From assembly GCA_910587715.1 (NCBI GenBank), contig CAJUMV010000031.1, positions 1-52,145 of the forward strand: DNA of 52,145 nucleotides, written 5' to 3'. The position numbers and the translations under genes were made by a program. This stretch comes from an uncultured Lachnospiraceae bacterium (GTDB taxonomy: Bacteria > Bacillota > Clostridia > Lachnospirales > Lachnospiraceae). This document shows, in pieces, positions 34,632-42,303 of the stretch. How positions within the stretch are numbered: the first letter of the stretch is position 1; each line of letters starts with the position of its first letter. The notes below the pieces were generated by a model that saw only the letters and a list, made by a program, of their open reading frames with translations, made no database searches and was not told the DNA's origin.

Positions 34632-34664
34632 GCTAATGAATTAGCGAATTAGCACTTTAAAGTG
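34632..34664. promoter_or_regulatory. Inverted and direct repeats in the his leader
   Basis: GCTAATGAATTAGC (34632-34645) is a palindrome, followed by a direct repeat GAATTAGC (34646-34653), then CACTTTAAAGTG (34653-34664), another palindrome. These lie at about +10 to +43 from the predicted start. Their form suits a dimeric repressor such as a TrpR/YerC-type his regulator, but the regulator is not identified here. No T-box structure fits this short leader. Confidence 0.5.
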
Positions 34665-34680
34665 TTAAATTGGAGGACCT

Positions 34681-35805
34681 ATGAGTAAAAAATTAGTACA
34701 TACGCCGGAGGGCGTGCGGGATATTTACGGGGATGAGAAGGCGAAGAAGACGGTGGTGGAGCGCCTTCTGCATGAAAAGATTACAAGCTACGGTTACCGG
34801 GACATCCAGACGCCGACTTTTGAATTTTTTGACGTTTTCTCTAAGGAAGTAGGGACGACACCCTCCAAGGAGCTGTATAAGTTCTTCGACAAGGAGGGAA
34901 ACACACTGGTTTTGCGCCCGGACTTTACACCATCGATCGCTAGGTGCGCCGCCAAGTATTTTATGGATGAGGATGTGCCGATCCGTTTCTGTTATCAGGG
35001 CAACACCTTCACAAACACCTCGAATCTGCAGGGAAAGCTCAAAGAAGTGACCCAGATGGGGGCGGAGCTGATCGGCGACGGCTCCGTGCAGGCGGACGCG
35101 GAGATGATTGCCATGACGATAGAAGCATTGTATCATGCAGGGCTGTCCGATTTCCAGTTAAGTGTCGGCAATCTGGAATATTTTAAGGGCATCTGCGCGG
35201 AGGCGGGGCTTGACGAGGAGACGGAGTTAGAGTTGCGGGAATATATTTCCGGGAAAAATTATTTCGGTGCGGAGGAGGTGCTTACCCGCGCCGGCGTAAA
35301 CAAAAAGGATAAAGAACTGCTTCTTAAGGTGAGCGACCTGTTCGGTACCGTTTCCATTCTGGAGGAGGCGAAAAAGGCGGTCTCCAACAAGCGTTCCCGC
35401 CACGCAATCGAGAGGCTTGAGAAAGTGTATCAGGCGCTTGTCGATTACGGGGTGGAAAAATATGTTTCCTTTGACCTGGGGATGCTCAGCAAGTATAATT
35501 ACTATACGGGTATCATTTTCAAGGGCTACACCTACGGCGTGGGCGACGCAATCGTGAAGGGCGGACGATATGACAGCCTGCTCGGACGATTTGGCAAGGA
35601 AACAGCGGCAATCGGTTTCGTGATTGTCGTGGACGATCTTCTTGCGGCAATGGGGCGGCAGAACGTGATGATTTCGGGAATAGAGGTTCCCGTGAAGCTG
35701 TATTATACGGAAGAGAACTTTAAGGAAAAGCTGACGGAGGCTAAGCGGATGCGCGCCGCCGGAAAGAAAGTAGAGCTAAATGAAATGAAAAGAGAGCGTG
35801 CCTGA
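34681..35805 (+). CDS. hisZ: ATP phosphoribosyltransferase regulatory subunit HisZ
   Basis: A histidyl-tRNA synthetase paralogue lacking the anticodon-binding domain; it forms a complex with short HisG and is needed for its activity and histidine feedback. 374 residues with class II motif blocks (PEGVRDIYGDEA-like start, TPTFEFFDVF, LRPDFTPSIARCA) and a YNYYTGIIFKGY segment. AATTGGAGGACCT leads to the ATG. hisG follows after 2 nt. First gene of the his unit. Confidence 0.94.
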   Translation: MSKKLVHTPEGVRDIYGDEKAKKTVVERLLHEKITSYGYRDIQTPTFEFFDVFSKEVGTTPSKELYKFFDKEGNTLVLRPDFTPSIARCAAKYFMDEDVPIRFCYQGNTFTNTSNLQGKLKEVTQMGAELIGDGSVQADAEMIAMTIEALYHAGLSDFQLSVGNLEYFKGICAEAGLDEETELELREYISGKNYFGAEEVLTRAGVNKKDKELLLKVSDLFGTVSILEEAKKAVSNKRSRHAIERLEKVYQALVDYGVEKYVSFDLGMLSKYNYYTGIIFKGYTYGVGDAIVKGGRYDSLLGRFGKETAAIGFVIVVDDLLAAMGRQNVMISGIEVPVKLYYTEENFKEKLTEAKRMRAAGKKVELNEMKRERA

Positions 35806-35807
35806 AA

Positions 35808-36452
35808 ATGAGTGAAGAAAGATATCTGACATTTGCCCTTGGGAAAGGGCGGCTTGCCAATAAAACCATGGAGCTTTTGGAGAAAATCGGCATCACCTGT
35901 GAGGAGATGAGGGATAAGGATTCCCGCAAGCTGATTTTTGTCAATGAAGAACTGAAACTGAAATTTTTTCTGTCGAAAGGACCGGATGTGCCGACTTATG
36001 TAGAGTATGGGGCGGCGGATATCGGTGTGGTCGGCAAAGATACGATCATGGAGGAGAACAGGCGGGTCTATGAAGTGCTGGATTTAGGCTACGGCAAATG
36101 CCGGATGTGTGTCTGCGGACCGAAGAGTGCGAAGGAGCTTTTACAGCACCACGAAATGATACGGGTCGCCAGCAAATATCCAAATATTGCCAAAGATTAT
36201 TTCTATAATAAGAAACATCAGACAGTGGATATCATCAAGCTGAACGGCTCTGTGGAGCTTGGACCGATCGTGAAGCTGTCCGACGTGATCGTGGATATCG
36301 TGGAGACCGGCTCTACCTTGAAAGAAAACGGGCTGGAGGTGCTGGAGGAAATTTGCCCGCTGTCCGCCAGAATGATCGTGAATCAGGTGAGCATGCAGAT
36401 GGAGCCGGAGCGGATTAAACGATTGATTACTGAACTTAAGAGTCACTTATAA
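35808..36452 (+). CDS. hisG: ATP phosphoribosyltransferase catalytic subunit, short form
   Basis: Commits ATP and PRPP to histidine synthesis. 214 residues, the short form lacking the C-terminal regulatory ACT-like domain and thus dependent on HisZ. It shows FALGKGRLANKTMELLEKIG at the N terminus, YGAADIGVVGKD and the PRPP loop VDIVETGSTLKENGLE. Two nt separate it from hisZ. Confidence 0.95.
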   Translation: MSEERYLTFALGKGRLANKTMELLEKIGITCEEMRDKDSRKLIFVNEELKLKFFLSKGPDVPTYVEYGAADIGVVGKDTIMEENRRVYEVLDLGYGKCRMCVCGPKSAKELLQHHEMIRVASKYPNIAKDYFYNKKHQTVDIIKLNGSVELGPIVKLSDVIVDIVETGSTLKENGLEVLEEICPLSARMIVNQVSMQMEPERIKRLITELKSHL

Positions 36453-36499
36453 TCCGGCATCGGGCGACATAAAAATATAACTTTAAGGGGATGACAACC

Positions 36500-37276
36500 A
36501 TGGAGAATGACAGAAAGGGGTTTCCAATGAAAGAGTGGAAGGGTATTATCATTGCGTTGATTGCGGGGGCATGCGCCATCGCCTGTGTTACGATTTTTTC
36601 ACAAAATATTGTAAATTATAAGAAAACTTCCGGTAGCGAAGGGCTGTCGGCAACCGGCTCCGCCAACTGCGACTTTGAAGCGGATTTGATTGTCTGGCGG
36701 GGCAGCTTTTCCGGGCAGGGAGCCACCACGCAGGACGCTTACCGCTCCATCAAAAAGGATGCGGAACTTGTCCGCAAATATCTGGTGGACAGCGGTGTGA
36801 AAGAGGAGGAAATGGTATTCAGCTCCGTCACCATCAATGCCCGCTGGGAGTCCGAGTACAACGAAAACGGCGACAGGATACGGGATTATATTGACGGCTA
36901 CGACCTTTACCAGAATGTGTCCATCACTTCCACGGATATCGATAAAATTGAGAGTATTTCCCGGGATATCTCCGGACTGATTGAATCTGGCGTGCAGTTT
37001 GCGTCCGAGGAGCCGGAATATTACTACACGAAACTGGATGAATTAAAGCTCGATTTAATTAAAGAGGCGACGGAGAACGCGAAAAACAGGATTGATCTGA
37101 TGGCGCAGGGTACAGGCGCAAACGTAGGCGAGCTCTTAAATGCCAATCTTGGTGTTTTCCAGATTACTGCACAGAACAGCAACACCGAGTACAGCTACGG
37201 CGGCTACTTCGACACCAGCTCAAGGAAAAAGACGGCGTCTATCACGGTTCGTCTGAACTATAGTATTGTAAACTGA
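36500..37276 (+). CDS. SIMPL (DUF541) domain membrane-anchored protein
   Basis: About 258 residues with an N-terminal transmembrane segment (IIIALIAGACAIACVTIF) and an outside SIMPL/DUF541 domain: SATGSANCDFEADL, the Q-x-Y-x-S stretch (YDLYQNVSITSTD) and a C-terminal TASITVRLNYSI strand. Family members occur in envelopes of bacteria and their molecular role is not settled. Three in-frame ATGs are possible: 36491, 36500 (9 nt after TTAAGGGG) and 36527 (6 nt after AAAGGGG). It interrupts hisG and hisD with tight spacing, so it is co-transcribed with the his genes although no metabolic link is known. Confidence 0.85.
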   Translation: MENDRKGFPMKEWKGIIIALIAGACAIACVTIFSQNIVNYKKTSGSEGLSATGSANCDFEADLIVWRGSFSGQGATTQDAYRSIKKDAELVRKYLVDSGVKEEEMVFSSVTINARWESEYNENGDRIRDYIDGYDLYQNVSITSTDIDKIESISRDISGLIESGVQFASEEPEYYYTKLDELKLDLIKEATENAKNRIDLMAQGTGANVGELLNANLGVFQITAQNSNTEYSYGGYFDTSSRKKTASITVRLNYSIVN

Positions 37277-37293
37277 GGGAGAAATACAGAAAA

Positions 37294-38583
37294 ATGAAAA
37301 CCGTACGTTTGACAAAAGATTCACAGCGGGATCTTCTCGACAGTTTATTAAAGAGAAGCCCCAACAATTACGGACAGTATGAGTCTGTGGTGGCGGATAT
37401 TATTGAGAATGTCCGTGAAAAAGGCGATAAAGCCGTATTTGACTATACCAGTCAGTTTGATAAATGGGATTGTCGAGCAGACAATATTCGTGTGACAGAT
37501 GCGGAAATAGAGAAAGCCTATGCGGAAGCGGATGCCGCATTCGTTGCCGTGATGGAAAAATCAGCGGCAAATATCCGGGATTTCCACACAAAACAGCTCC
37601 GAAACAGCTGGATTGACACGAAACCCGACGGCTCTATTCTGGGACAGCGTATTTTGCCCATCGCCGTCTCTGGCGTTTATGTGCCGGGCGGCAAGGCAGC
37701 CTACCCCAGCAGCGTCCTGATGAATGTGATTCCTGCCAAAGTGGCGGGTGTGGAACGTATTGTGATGACAACCCCCGCAGGCGCGGACGGCAAGGTCAAT
37801 CCCGGCACGCTGGTGGCGGCTAAAATTGCGGGTGTGGACGAAATCTATAAAGTGGGCGGCGCGCAGGCAATCGCGGCTATGGCTTTCGGTACGGAGAGTG
37901 TTCCCAAGGTGGATAAGATTACGGGCCCCGGCAACATTTTTGTGGCATTGGCGAAAAAGGCATGTTTTGGCTATGTCAGCATTGATTCCATTGCAGGTCC
38001 CAGCGAAATCCTTGTGATTGCGGACGAAACCGCCAATCCCCGCTATGTGGCGGCGGATCTGCTCTCTCAGGCGGAGCACGACGAGTTGGCGAGCGCCATA
38101 CTGATTACTACGGATGAAAATCTGGCAAAAGAAGTGGAAGTACAAATCGAGCGCTTTTTACGGGAACTGTCCCGGGCGGATATCATCCGGAAATCGTTGG
38201 ATAACTACGGTTACATCCTGCTGGCGGACTCTATGGAAAGCGCGGTGGAGGCAGCAAATGCCATCGCTTCGGAGCATTTGGAGATTCTGACGAAGGATCC
38301 ATATCAGGTGATGACAAAGATTAAAAACGCGGGCGCGATTTTCCTCGGGGAATACTCTTCGGAACCTTTGGGAGACTATTATGCGGGACCGAACCATATT
38401 TTACCCACGAACGGTACAGCACGCTTTTTCTCTCCTTTAAATGTGGATGACTTTATGAAAAAGACCAGCCTGATTTCTTATTCCCGGAAAGCGCTTGAAC
38501 AGGCGCATAAGGATATCGAGCTGTTTGCGGAGAAAGAGGGGCTGACGGCTCATGCAAATTCGATTCGGGTGCGATTTGAATAA
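37294..38583 (+). CDS. hisD: Histidinol dehydrogenase
   Basis: Zn- and NAD-dependent four-electron oxidation of histidinol to histidine. 429 residues with the family signature around VDSIAGPSEILVIADETANP, GPGNIFVALAKK, AEHDELASAIL and the catalytic SEHLEI Glu-His pair. GAGGGAGAA lies upstream of the ATG. It sits 17 nt after the SIMPL gene and 25 nt before hisB. Confidence 0.95.
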   Translation: MKTVRLTKDSQRDLLDSLLKRSPNNYGQYESVVADIIENVREKGDKAVFDYTSQFDKWDCRADNIRVTDAEIEKAYAEADAAFVAVMEKSAANIRDFHTKQLRNSWIDTKPDGSILGQRILPIAVSGVYVPGGKAAYPSSVLMNVIPAKVAGVERIVMTTPAGADGKVNPGTLVAAKIAGVDEIYKVGGAQAIAAMAFGTESVPKVDKITGPGNIFVALAKKACFGYVSIDSIAGPSEILVIADETANPRYVAADLLSQAEHDELASAILITTDENLAKEVEVQIERFLRELSRADIIRKSLDNYGYILLADSMESAVEAANAIASEHLEILTKDPYQVMTKIKNAGAIFLGEYSSEPLGDYYAGPNHILPTNGTARFFSPLNVDDFMKKTSLISYSRKALEQAHKDIELFAEKEGLTAHANSIRVRFE

Positions 38584-38608
38584 TAGGTAATGTAAAAAGG
38601 AGAGTGTC

Positions 38609-39199
38609 ATGTCCAGGACAGTAACGATAGAACGGAACACAAAGGAAACGCAGATTAAATTGACCCTTACATTGGATGGCGCGGGAAAGAGCGACGTGCA
38701 CACCGGCATCGGTTTTTTTGACCACATGCTGGAGGGCTTCTCCAAACACGGTTTTTTCGACTTGACTCTACAGGTCAACGGCGATCTCCATGTAGACGGA
38801 CACCACACGGTAGAGGATACGGGCATTGTGCTTGGCACGGCAATCAAAGAGGCATTGGGGGATAAGGCGGGAATCCGGCGCTACGGCTCCTTTATCCTGC
38901 CGATGGACGAATCCCTCTGCCTGTGCGCGGTGGATCTGTGCGGCAGACCGTATTTCGCGTTTGACTGCGACTTCCCCGCAGAACGGGTGGGAGAGCTGGA
39001 CACGGAGCTTGTGCGGGAGTTTTTCTATGCGGTGAGCTACAGCGCGGGCATGAACCTGCATTTGAAGATGTTAAGCGGCGGCAACGCCCACCACATGATC
39101 GAAGCGATATTTAAAGCGTTCGGCAAGGCGCTCGATGAGGCTTGTTCCTATGACCCTCGGGTGAAGGGCGTGCTCAGTACAAAAGGAAGTCTGGCATAG
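38609..39199 (+). CDS. hisB: Imidazoleglycerol-phosphate dehydratase
   Basis: Mn-dependent dehydration of IGP to imidazole-acetol phosphate. 196 residues, single-function form without the phosphatase domain of the enterobacterial fusion. It has the His-rich metal motifs GFFDHMLEGFSKH, HVDGHHTVEDTG and GGNAHHMIEAIFKAFGKAL. AAAGGAGAG precedes the ATG. Repeat element B starts on the G of its TAG stop codon. Confidence 0.95.
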   Translation: MSRTVTIERNTKETQIKLTLTLDGAGKSDVHTGIGFFDHMLEGFSKHGFFDLTLQVNGDLHVDGHHTVEDTGIVLGTAIKEALGDKAGIRRYGSFILPMDESLCLCAVDLCGRPYFAFDCDFPAERVGELDTELVREFFYAVSYSAGMNLHLKMLSGGNAHHMIEAIFKAFGKALDEACSYDPRVKGVLSTKGSLA

Positions 39200-39295
39200 C
39201 GTGAAAAGTGCTTCTAAAGACGTCCCGCCATAGGACGGGACGCCAAGAAGCACTAAGTTTCACGCAGGAGAATGCCCATAGTACGGGCATTCTCC
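39199..39295 (+). repeat. Structured two-hairpin repeat element, copy B
   Basis: Helix 1: GCGTGAAA (39199-39206) with TTTCACGC (39258-39265). Helix 2: AGTGCTTCT (39207-39215) with AGAAGCACT (39246-39254), leaving an AAG bulge (39255-39257). Apical hairpin: CGTCCCG (39221-39227) with CGGGACG (39236-39242). One nt later: GGAGAATGCCC (39267-39277) with GGGCATTCTCC (39285-39295). The layout is the same as copy A, and it also begins at the G of a TAG stop. It fills most of the hisB-hisIE gap. Confidence 0.8.
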
Positions 39296-39337
39296 GCACA
39301 AATTTATACATTATGATAAGAAAGGGCAGCATGCAGT

Positions 39338-40621
39338 ATGGCTTACAAAAAATTTATCCCCTGTATCTATTTATATAAAGGAGACGCGGTCAAGGGTTTT
39401 TCTGACAGCACCATCATCGACACGAACCCGGTGGCGCTTTCGAAGTTTTACAGTGATAATTATGCCGACGAGTTGATTGTTTATGATATGTCTGAAGGCG
39501 ACGCCGCCCACGAGGAAGCGCTGGATATCATCAAATCCATCTGCAGTGAGGCGGAGATTCCCGTGATTGGTGCGGGAAACGTGAAGCGCGTGGAGGATAT
39601 CAAAAAGCTCCTCTATGCAGGCTGCAAGAAGGCAGCGCTCAACTATTCCAAGCCGGGCAACATTGAAATCACGGCGGAAGTATCGAAACGGTTCGGCAAG
39701 GAAAAAATCGTGGCGTGTGTGACGGAAGCCGACAGCATCACGAGAAACGAAGATCTCATTGACGAATATATTGCGGAGATTATTCTCGTGAAAGAAACCT
39801 GTCTGAAAGAGTCCATCTCCATATCCCGGTTTCCCATGATTGCTTCGGTGCCGGAGGTTTCGCTGGATAAAATTCTGGAGCTTTTGTCAAATGACAATAT
39901 CTGCGGCATTTCGGGCTTTGCTATTAACGAAAATGCCAAAGAGCTTCTCGCCATCAAGGCGCTGTGCCAGAACAACGATATCACCGTGAATACCTTTGAA
40001 CCGGCGATTCCGTGGGAAGACTTTAAACTAAACAGCGACGGGCATGTGACGGTGGTCGTGCAGGATTATAAGACCGACGAGGTGCTGATGGTCGCTTATA
40101 TGAATGAGGAAGCCTACAACATGACGCTGAAAACGGGTAAAATGACATACTACAGCAGAAGCCGGGAAGAGCTGTGGGTAAAGGGTGAGACCAGCGGTCA
40201 TTTCCAGTATGTGAAATCCCTCACGGCGGACTGCGATAAGGACACCATCCTCGCCAAGGTTTCCCAGATAGGCGCGGCGTGCCATACCGGCTCCCATTCC
40301 TGCTTTTTTAACGAGATTATGGCGAAGGAGTACGAGGAGACGAACCCTCTCAAGGTCTTTGAGCAGGTGTTTGATGTGATTAAGGACAGAAAAATCCACC
40401 CCAAGGAAGGCTCCTACACAAACTATCTCTTCGACAAAGGCATCGACAAGATTTTGAAGAAACTTGGGGAGGAAGCGACGGAGATTGTCATCGCCGCCAA
40501 GAACCCCAATGCCAACGAAATCAAATACGAAATTTCGGACTTTTTGTATCATATGATGGTGTTAATGGCGGAGAAGAACATCACCTGGGAAGAGATTACC
40601 ACGGAGCTGGCGCAGAGATAA
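39338..40621 (+). CDS. hisIE: HisIE with an N-terminal degenerate HisF-like domain
   Basis: C-terminal parts: phosphoribosyl-AMP cyclohydrolase (about 224-335; CHTGSHSCFF and a SADCDKD-like Zn/Mg site) and phosphoribosyl-ATP pyrophosphatase (about 340-427; LGEEATEIVIAAK). The first 220 residues resemble HisF (KKFIPCIYLYKGDAVKGF, YADELIVYDMS, RVEDIKKLLYAG). However, the catalytic Asp11 position is Tyr11, the second catalytic Asp (130 in HisF) appears as Thr/Glu in ACVTEAD, and the GG phosphate loop reads GAGN. The barrel is thus probably inactive and structural or regulatory. Typical HisIE is about 200 residues; this one is 427. True hisF, hisA and hisH are not in the window. Confidence 0.9.
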   Translation: MAYKKFIPCIYLYKGDAVKGFSDSTIIDTNPVALSKFYSDNYADELIVYDMSEGDAAHEEALDIIKSICSEAEIPVIGAGNVKRVEDIKKLLYAGCKKAALNYSKPGNIEITAEVSKRFGKEKIVACVTEADSITRNEDLIDEYIAEIILVKETCLKESISISRFPMIASVPEVSLDKILELLSNDNICGISGFAINENAKELLAIKALCQNNDITVNTFEPAIPWEDFKLNSDGHVTVVVQDYKTDEVLMVAYMNEEAYNMTLKTGKMTYYSRSREELWVKGETSGHFQYVKSLTADCDKDTILAKVSQIGAACHTGSHSCFFNEIMAKEYEETNPLKVFEQVFDVIKDRKIHPKEGSYTNYLFDKGIDKILKKLGEEATEIVIAAKNPNANEIKYEISDFLYHMMVLMAEKNITWEEITTELAQR

Positions 40622-40671
40622 TCCCATAAATTATGTTAAAAAATTAAAGTAGACATTTAGGAGAAATCATT

Positions 40672-40881
40672 GTGGGAAAAATAAACAGAGTTGGAGTAAC
40701 AGAACGTGTTGAAAAGATAAGTCAGGGTTTGGGAAGTGACGAGGAAGTGAATGTCTGGATTGAGGAAATTGCAGAAAGTGTTCCCAACCGCCAGGTAGTA
40801 GAGACAATTATGGCGGGAAACGGTGTCAGTGTAGAGGAAATCGTTGACAGATTATATAAGGCTGATGTAATCTGCCGGTGA
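40672..40881 (+). CDS. Small acidic protein, 69 aa, unknown
   Basis: Starts at GTG 40672 with TAGGAG 7 nt upstream, 50 nt after hisIE and before a strong terminator, so it is the last gene of the his transcript. It is predicted helical (SDEEVNVWIEEIAESVP, VSVEEIVDRLYKADVI). The pattern is faintly like small colicin-immunity-like (e9imm) peptides, but without their aromatic core; I treat it as unrecognised. No signal peptide or metal motif. Confidence 0.65.
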   Translation: MGKINRVGVTERVEKISQGLGSDEEVNVWIEEIAESVPNRQVVETIMAGNGVSVEEIVDRLYKADVICR

Positions 40882-40900
40882 TGTCTTTTGAAGGTAATAG

Positions 40901-40933
40901 GAACGCGGCTTTTTGGAGGCGCGTTCTTTTTTT
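40901..40933 (+). terminator. Rho-independent terminator of the his unit
   Basis: GAACGCG (40901-40907) pairs with CGCGTTC (40920-40926), 12-nt loop, then seven T (40927-40933). Confidence 0.9.
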
Positions 40934-41027
40934 GCGCAATTTGGCATAAAATGTAGGGACAAAACGAAGTATTTTCAATAAAGCGGATCCGCACACTGGA
41001 TGCGCAGAACGAAGAAAGGGCTCATAA

Positions 41028-41441
41028 ATGACAGAAAAGAAAGTGACGCCAGAGAAGCGAATGGAACTGGCAAGATATATCAGGGAGGAAAATCTGGGAA
41101 ACCGCCTGAAACTCAGACAGCGGGAACATATTCTTTACGGGAAGGAAAGTCCCCTGCCGCTCTACGAGAAAGGGCTTCTTAACGGGGACGAAAGTCTGCC
41201 CGGCTACGGGAACACGGAGAATGGCGAGGGGCTTCCCGGCAATGCCACAAACGGTTTTAAGTATCGGATGGCGCTTTCTGTGCTCCTCTTTGTGGGATTT
41301 CTGCTCTGCGACACGAGGGACAGCAAAATCCTGACATACAGCACGGGGGATGTCTATGACATGATTGTGGAGGACAGTTTTCACTTGTATGACGGCGGCG
41401 AGAATGCCGTGATGGAGGAACTGACGAACTTATTTCAGTAA
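41028..41441 (+). CDS. Unknown single-span membrane protein
   Basis: 137 residues, family not recognised. A charged N-terminal 75-residue region (RMELARYIREENLGNRLKL), one hydrophobic segment (about 81-94, ALSVLLFVGFLLC) and a short acidic C-terminal part after TRDSK. The lack of a cleavable signal and basic residues before the helix suggest N-in/C-out topology. The ATG follows AAAGGG. No clear promoter or terminator separates it from the next gene. Confidence 0.7.
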   Translation: MTEKKVTPEKRMELARYIREENLGNRLKLRQREHILYGKESPLPLYEKGLLNGDESLPGYGNTENGEGLPGNATNGFKYRMALSVLLFVGFLLCDTRDSKILTYSTGDVYDMIVEDSFHLYDGGENAVMEELTNLFQ

Positions 41442-41570
41442 AAAAATTGAAACAAAATATAATGGCATTGCGTGTGCATTTGTGGTAGTATAAGGACGTT
41501 AAATAATTCACCAGACAAAAGACTGCAAAATGTAATGCAAATAAGCGAAAGCAGAAGGAAAAGTATACAA

Positions 41571-42260
41571 ATGAGCATTTTTCAAATTCCGCTAAAATAC
41601 AAACCGGGCGAATTTCCCTTTCACGAAATCGATGCTGATGAGGGCGAGTGCCTGACACTCGACTATGACAACGAATATCAGCTCCTCACATACAACGTAC
41701 CGCTGTACGGCGGAGAGGCAAGGCTGTACACGGTTCCCAGAGAGTTGATGCCCGGAGCGCTCACGGCGGCGTATGACAGTAACGGCGATATCGAGAAGGT
41801 CGTGCTTTCCGGCACACGGCTGCTATACATTTATTACAAGAATGTGATGGTGCCCGAGAGAGTCATTCTGAAATATGTCAAGGCGGAGGCGGATCGGGTT
41901 TCCGATGCGATTATGAAGCGGAAACAGACGCTGGCGCGGATCTTCATCGAGAAGTTCTATGACGGGGAGGCGGTCGATATCGCCGCGAAGACCGCCACAA
42001 CCGAGGAAGTGCAGGCGGTTATTGACGAATATGACAAAGAGCCCACAGCAGCCGACAACAGTGGAAATTTCCCCTTAGAAAACAGGAACGGTCTTGCCTG
42101 TGAAACGCTCGGCGTCATGCTGATGTGTGCCGACGGTCTCCTTCGAAACAGGCTGTTCGACAAAGCGGTGGAAACCTTCGCGGAGCGTGTCAGAAGCCGC
42201 GTTCTTAAAAAAGGGGAATTCACCGAAGACTTCCGGTTTATCGTGGAAGAATACGATTAA
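41571..42260 (+). CDS. Unknown soluble protein, 229 aa
   Basis: Not recognised. The N-terminal 110 residues look like a beta-rich domain (YNVPLYGGEARLYTVPRE, LLYIYYKNVMVPERVILK), and the C-terminal half is helical (KQTLARIFIEKFYDGEAVDIAAK). ATG at 41571 (MSIFQIPLKY) follows AAGGAAAAG; the frame opens at 41472, but the upstream stretch is AT-rich and without similarity to a protein. It lies 43 nt before the radical SAM gene. Confidence 0.7.
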   Translation: MSIFQIPLKYKPGEFPFHEIDADEGECLTLDYDNEYQLLTYNVPLYGGEARLYTVPRELMPGALTAAYDSNGDIEKVVLSGTRLLYIYYKNVMVPERVILKYVKAEADRVSDAIMKRKQTLARIFIEKFYDGEAVDIAAKTATTEEVQAVIDEYDKEPTAADNSGNFPLENRNGLACETLGVMLMCADGLLRNRLFDKAVETFAERVRSRVLKKGEFTEDFRFIVEEYD

Positions 42261-42303
42261 ATTCGTTTGATACACTTACTACAAAAAGGCAAGGTACATT
42301 TTT

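Noticed and set aside
40672..40881. Small protein as a TrpR/YerC-type his regulator
   Set aside because: Lacks the TrpR-family helix-turn-helix pattern.
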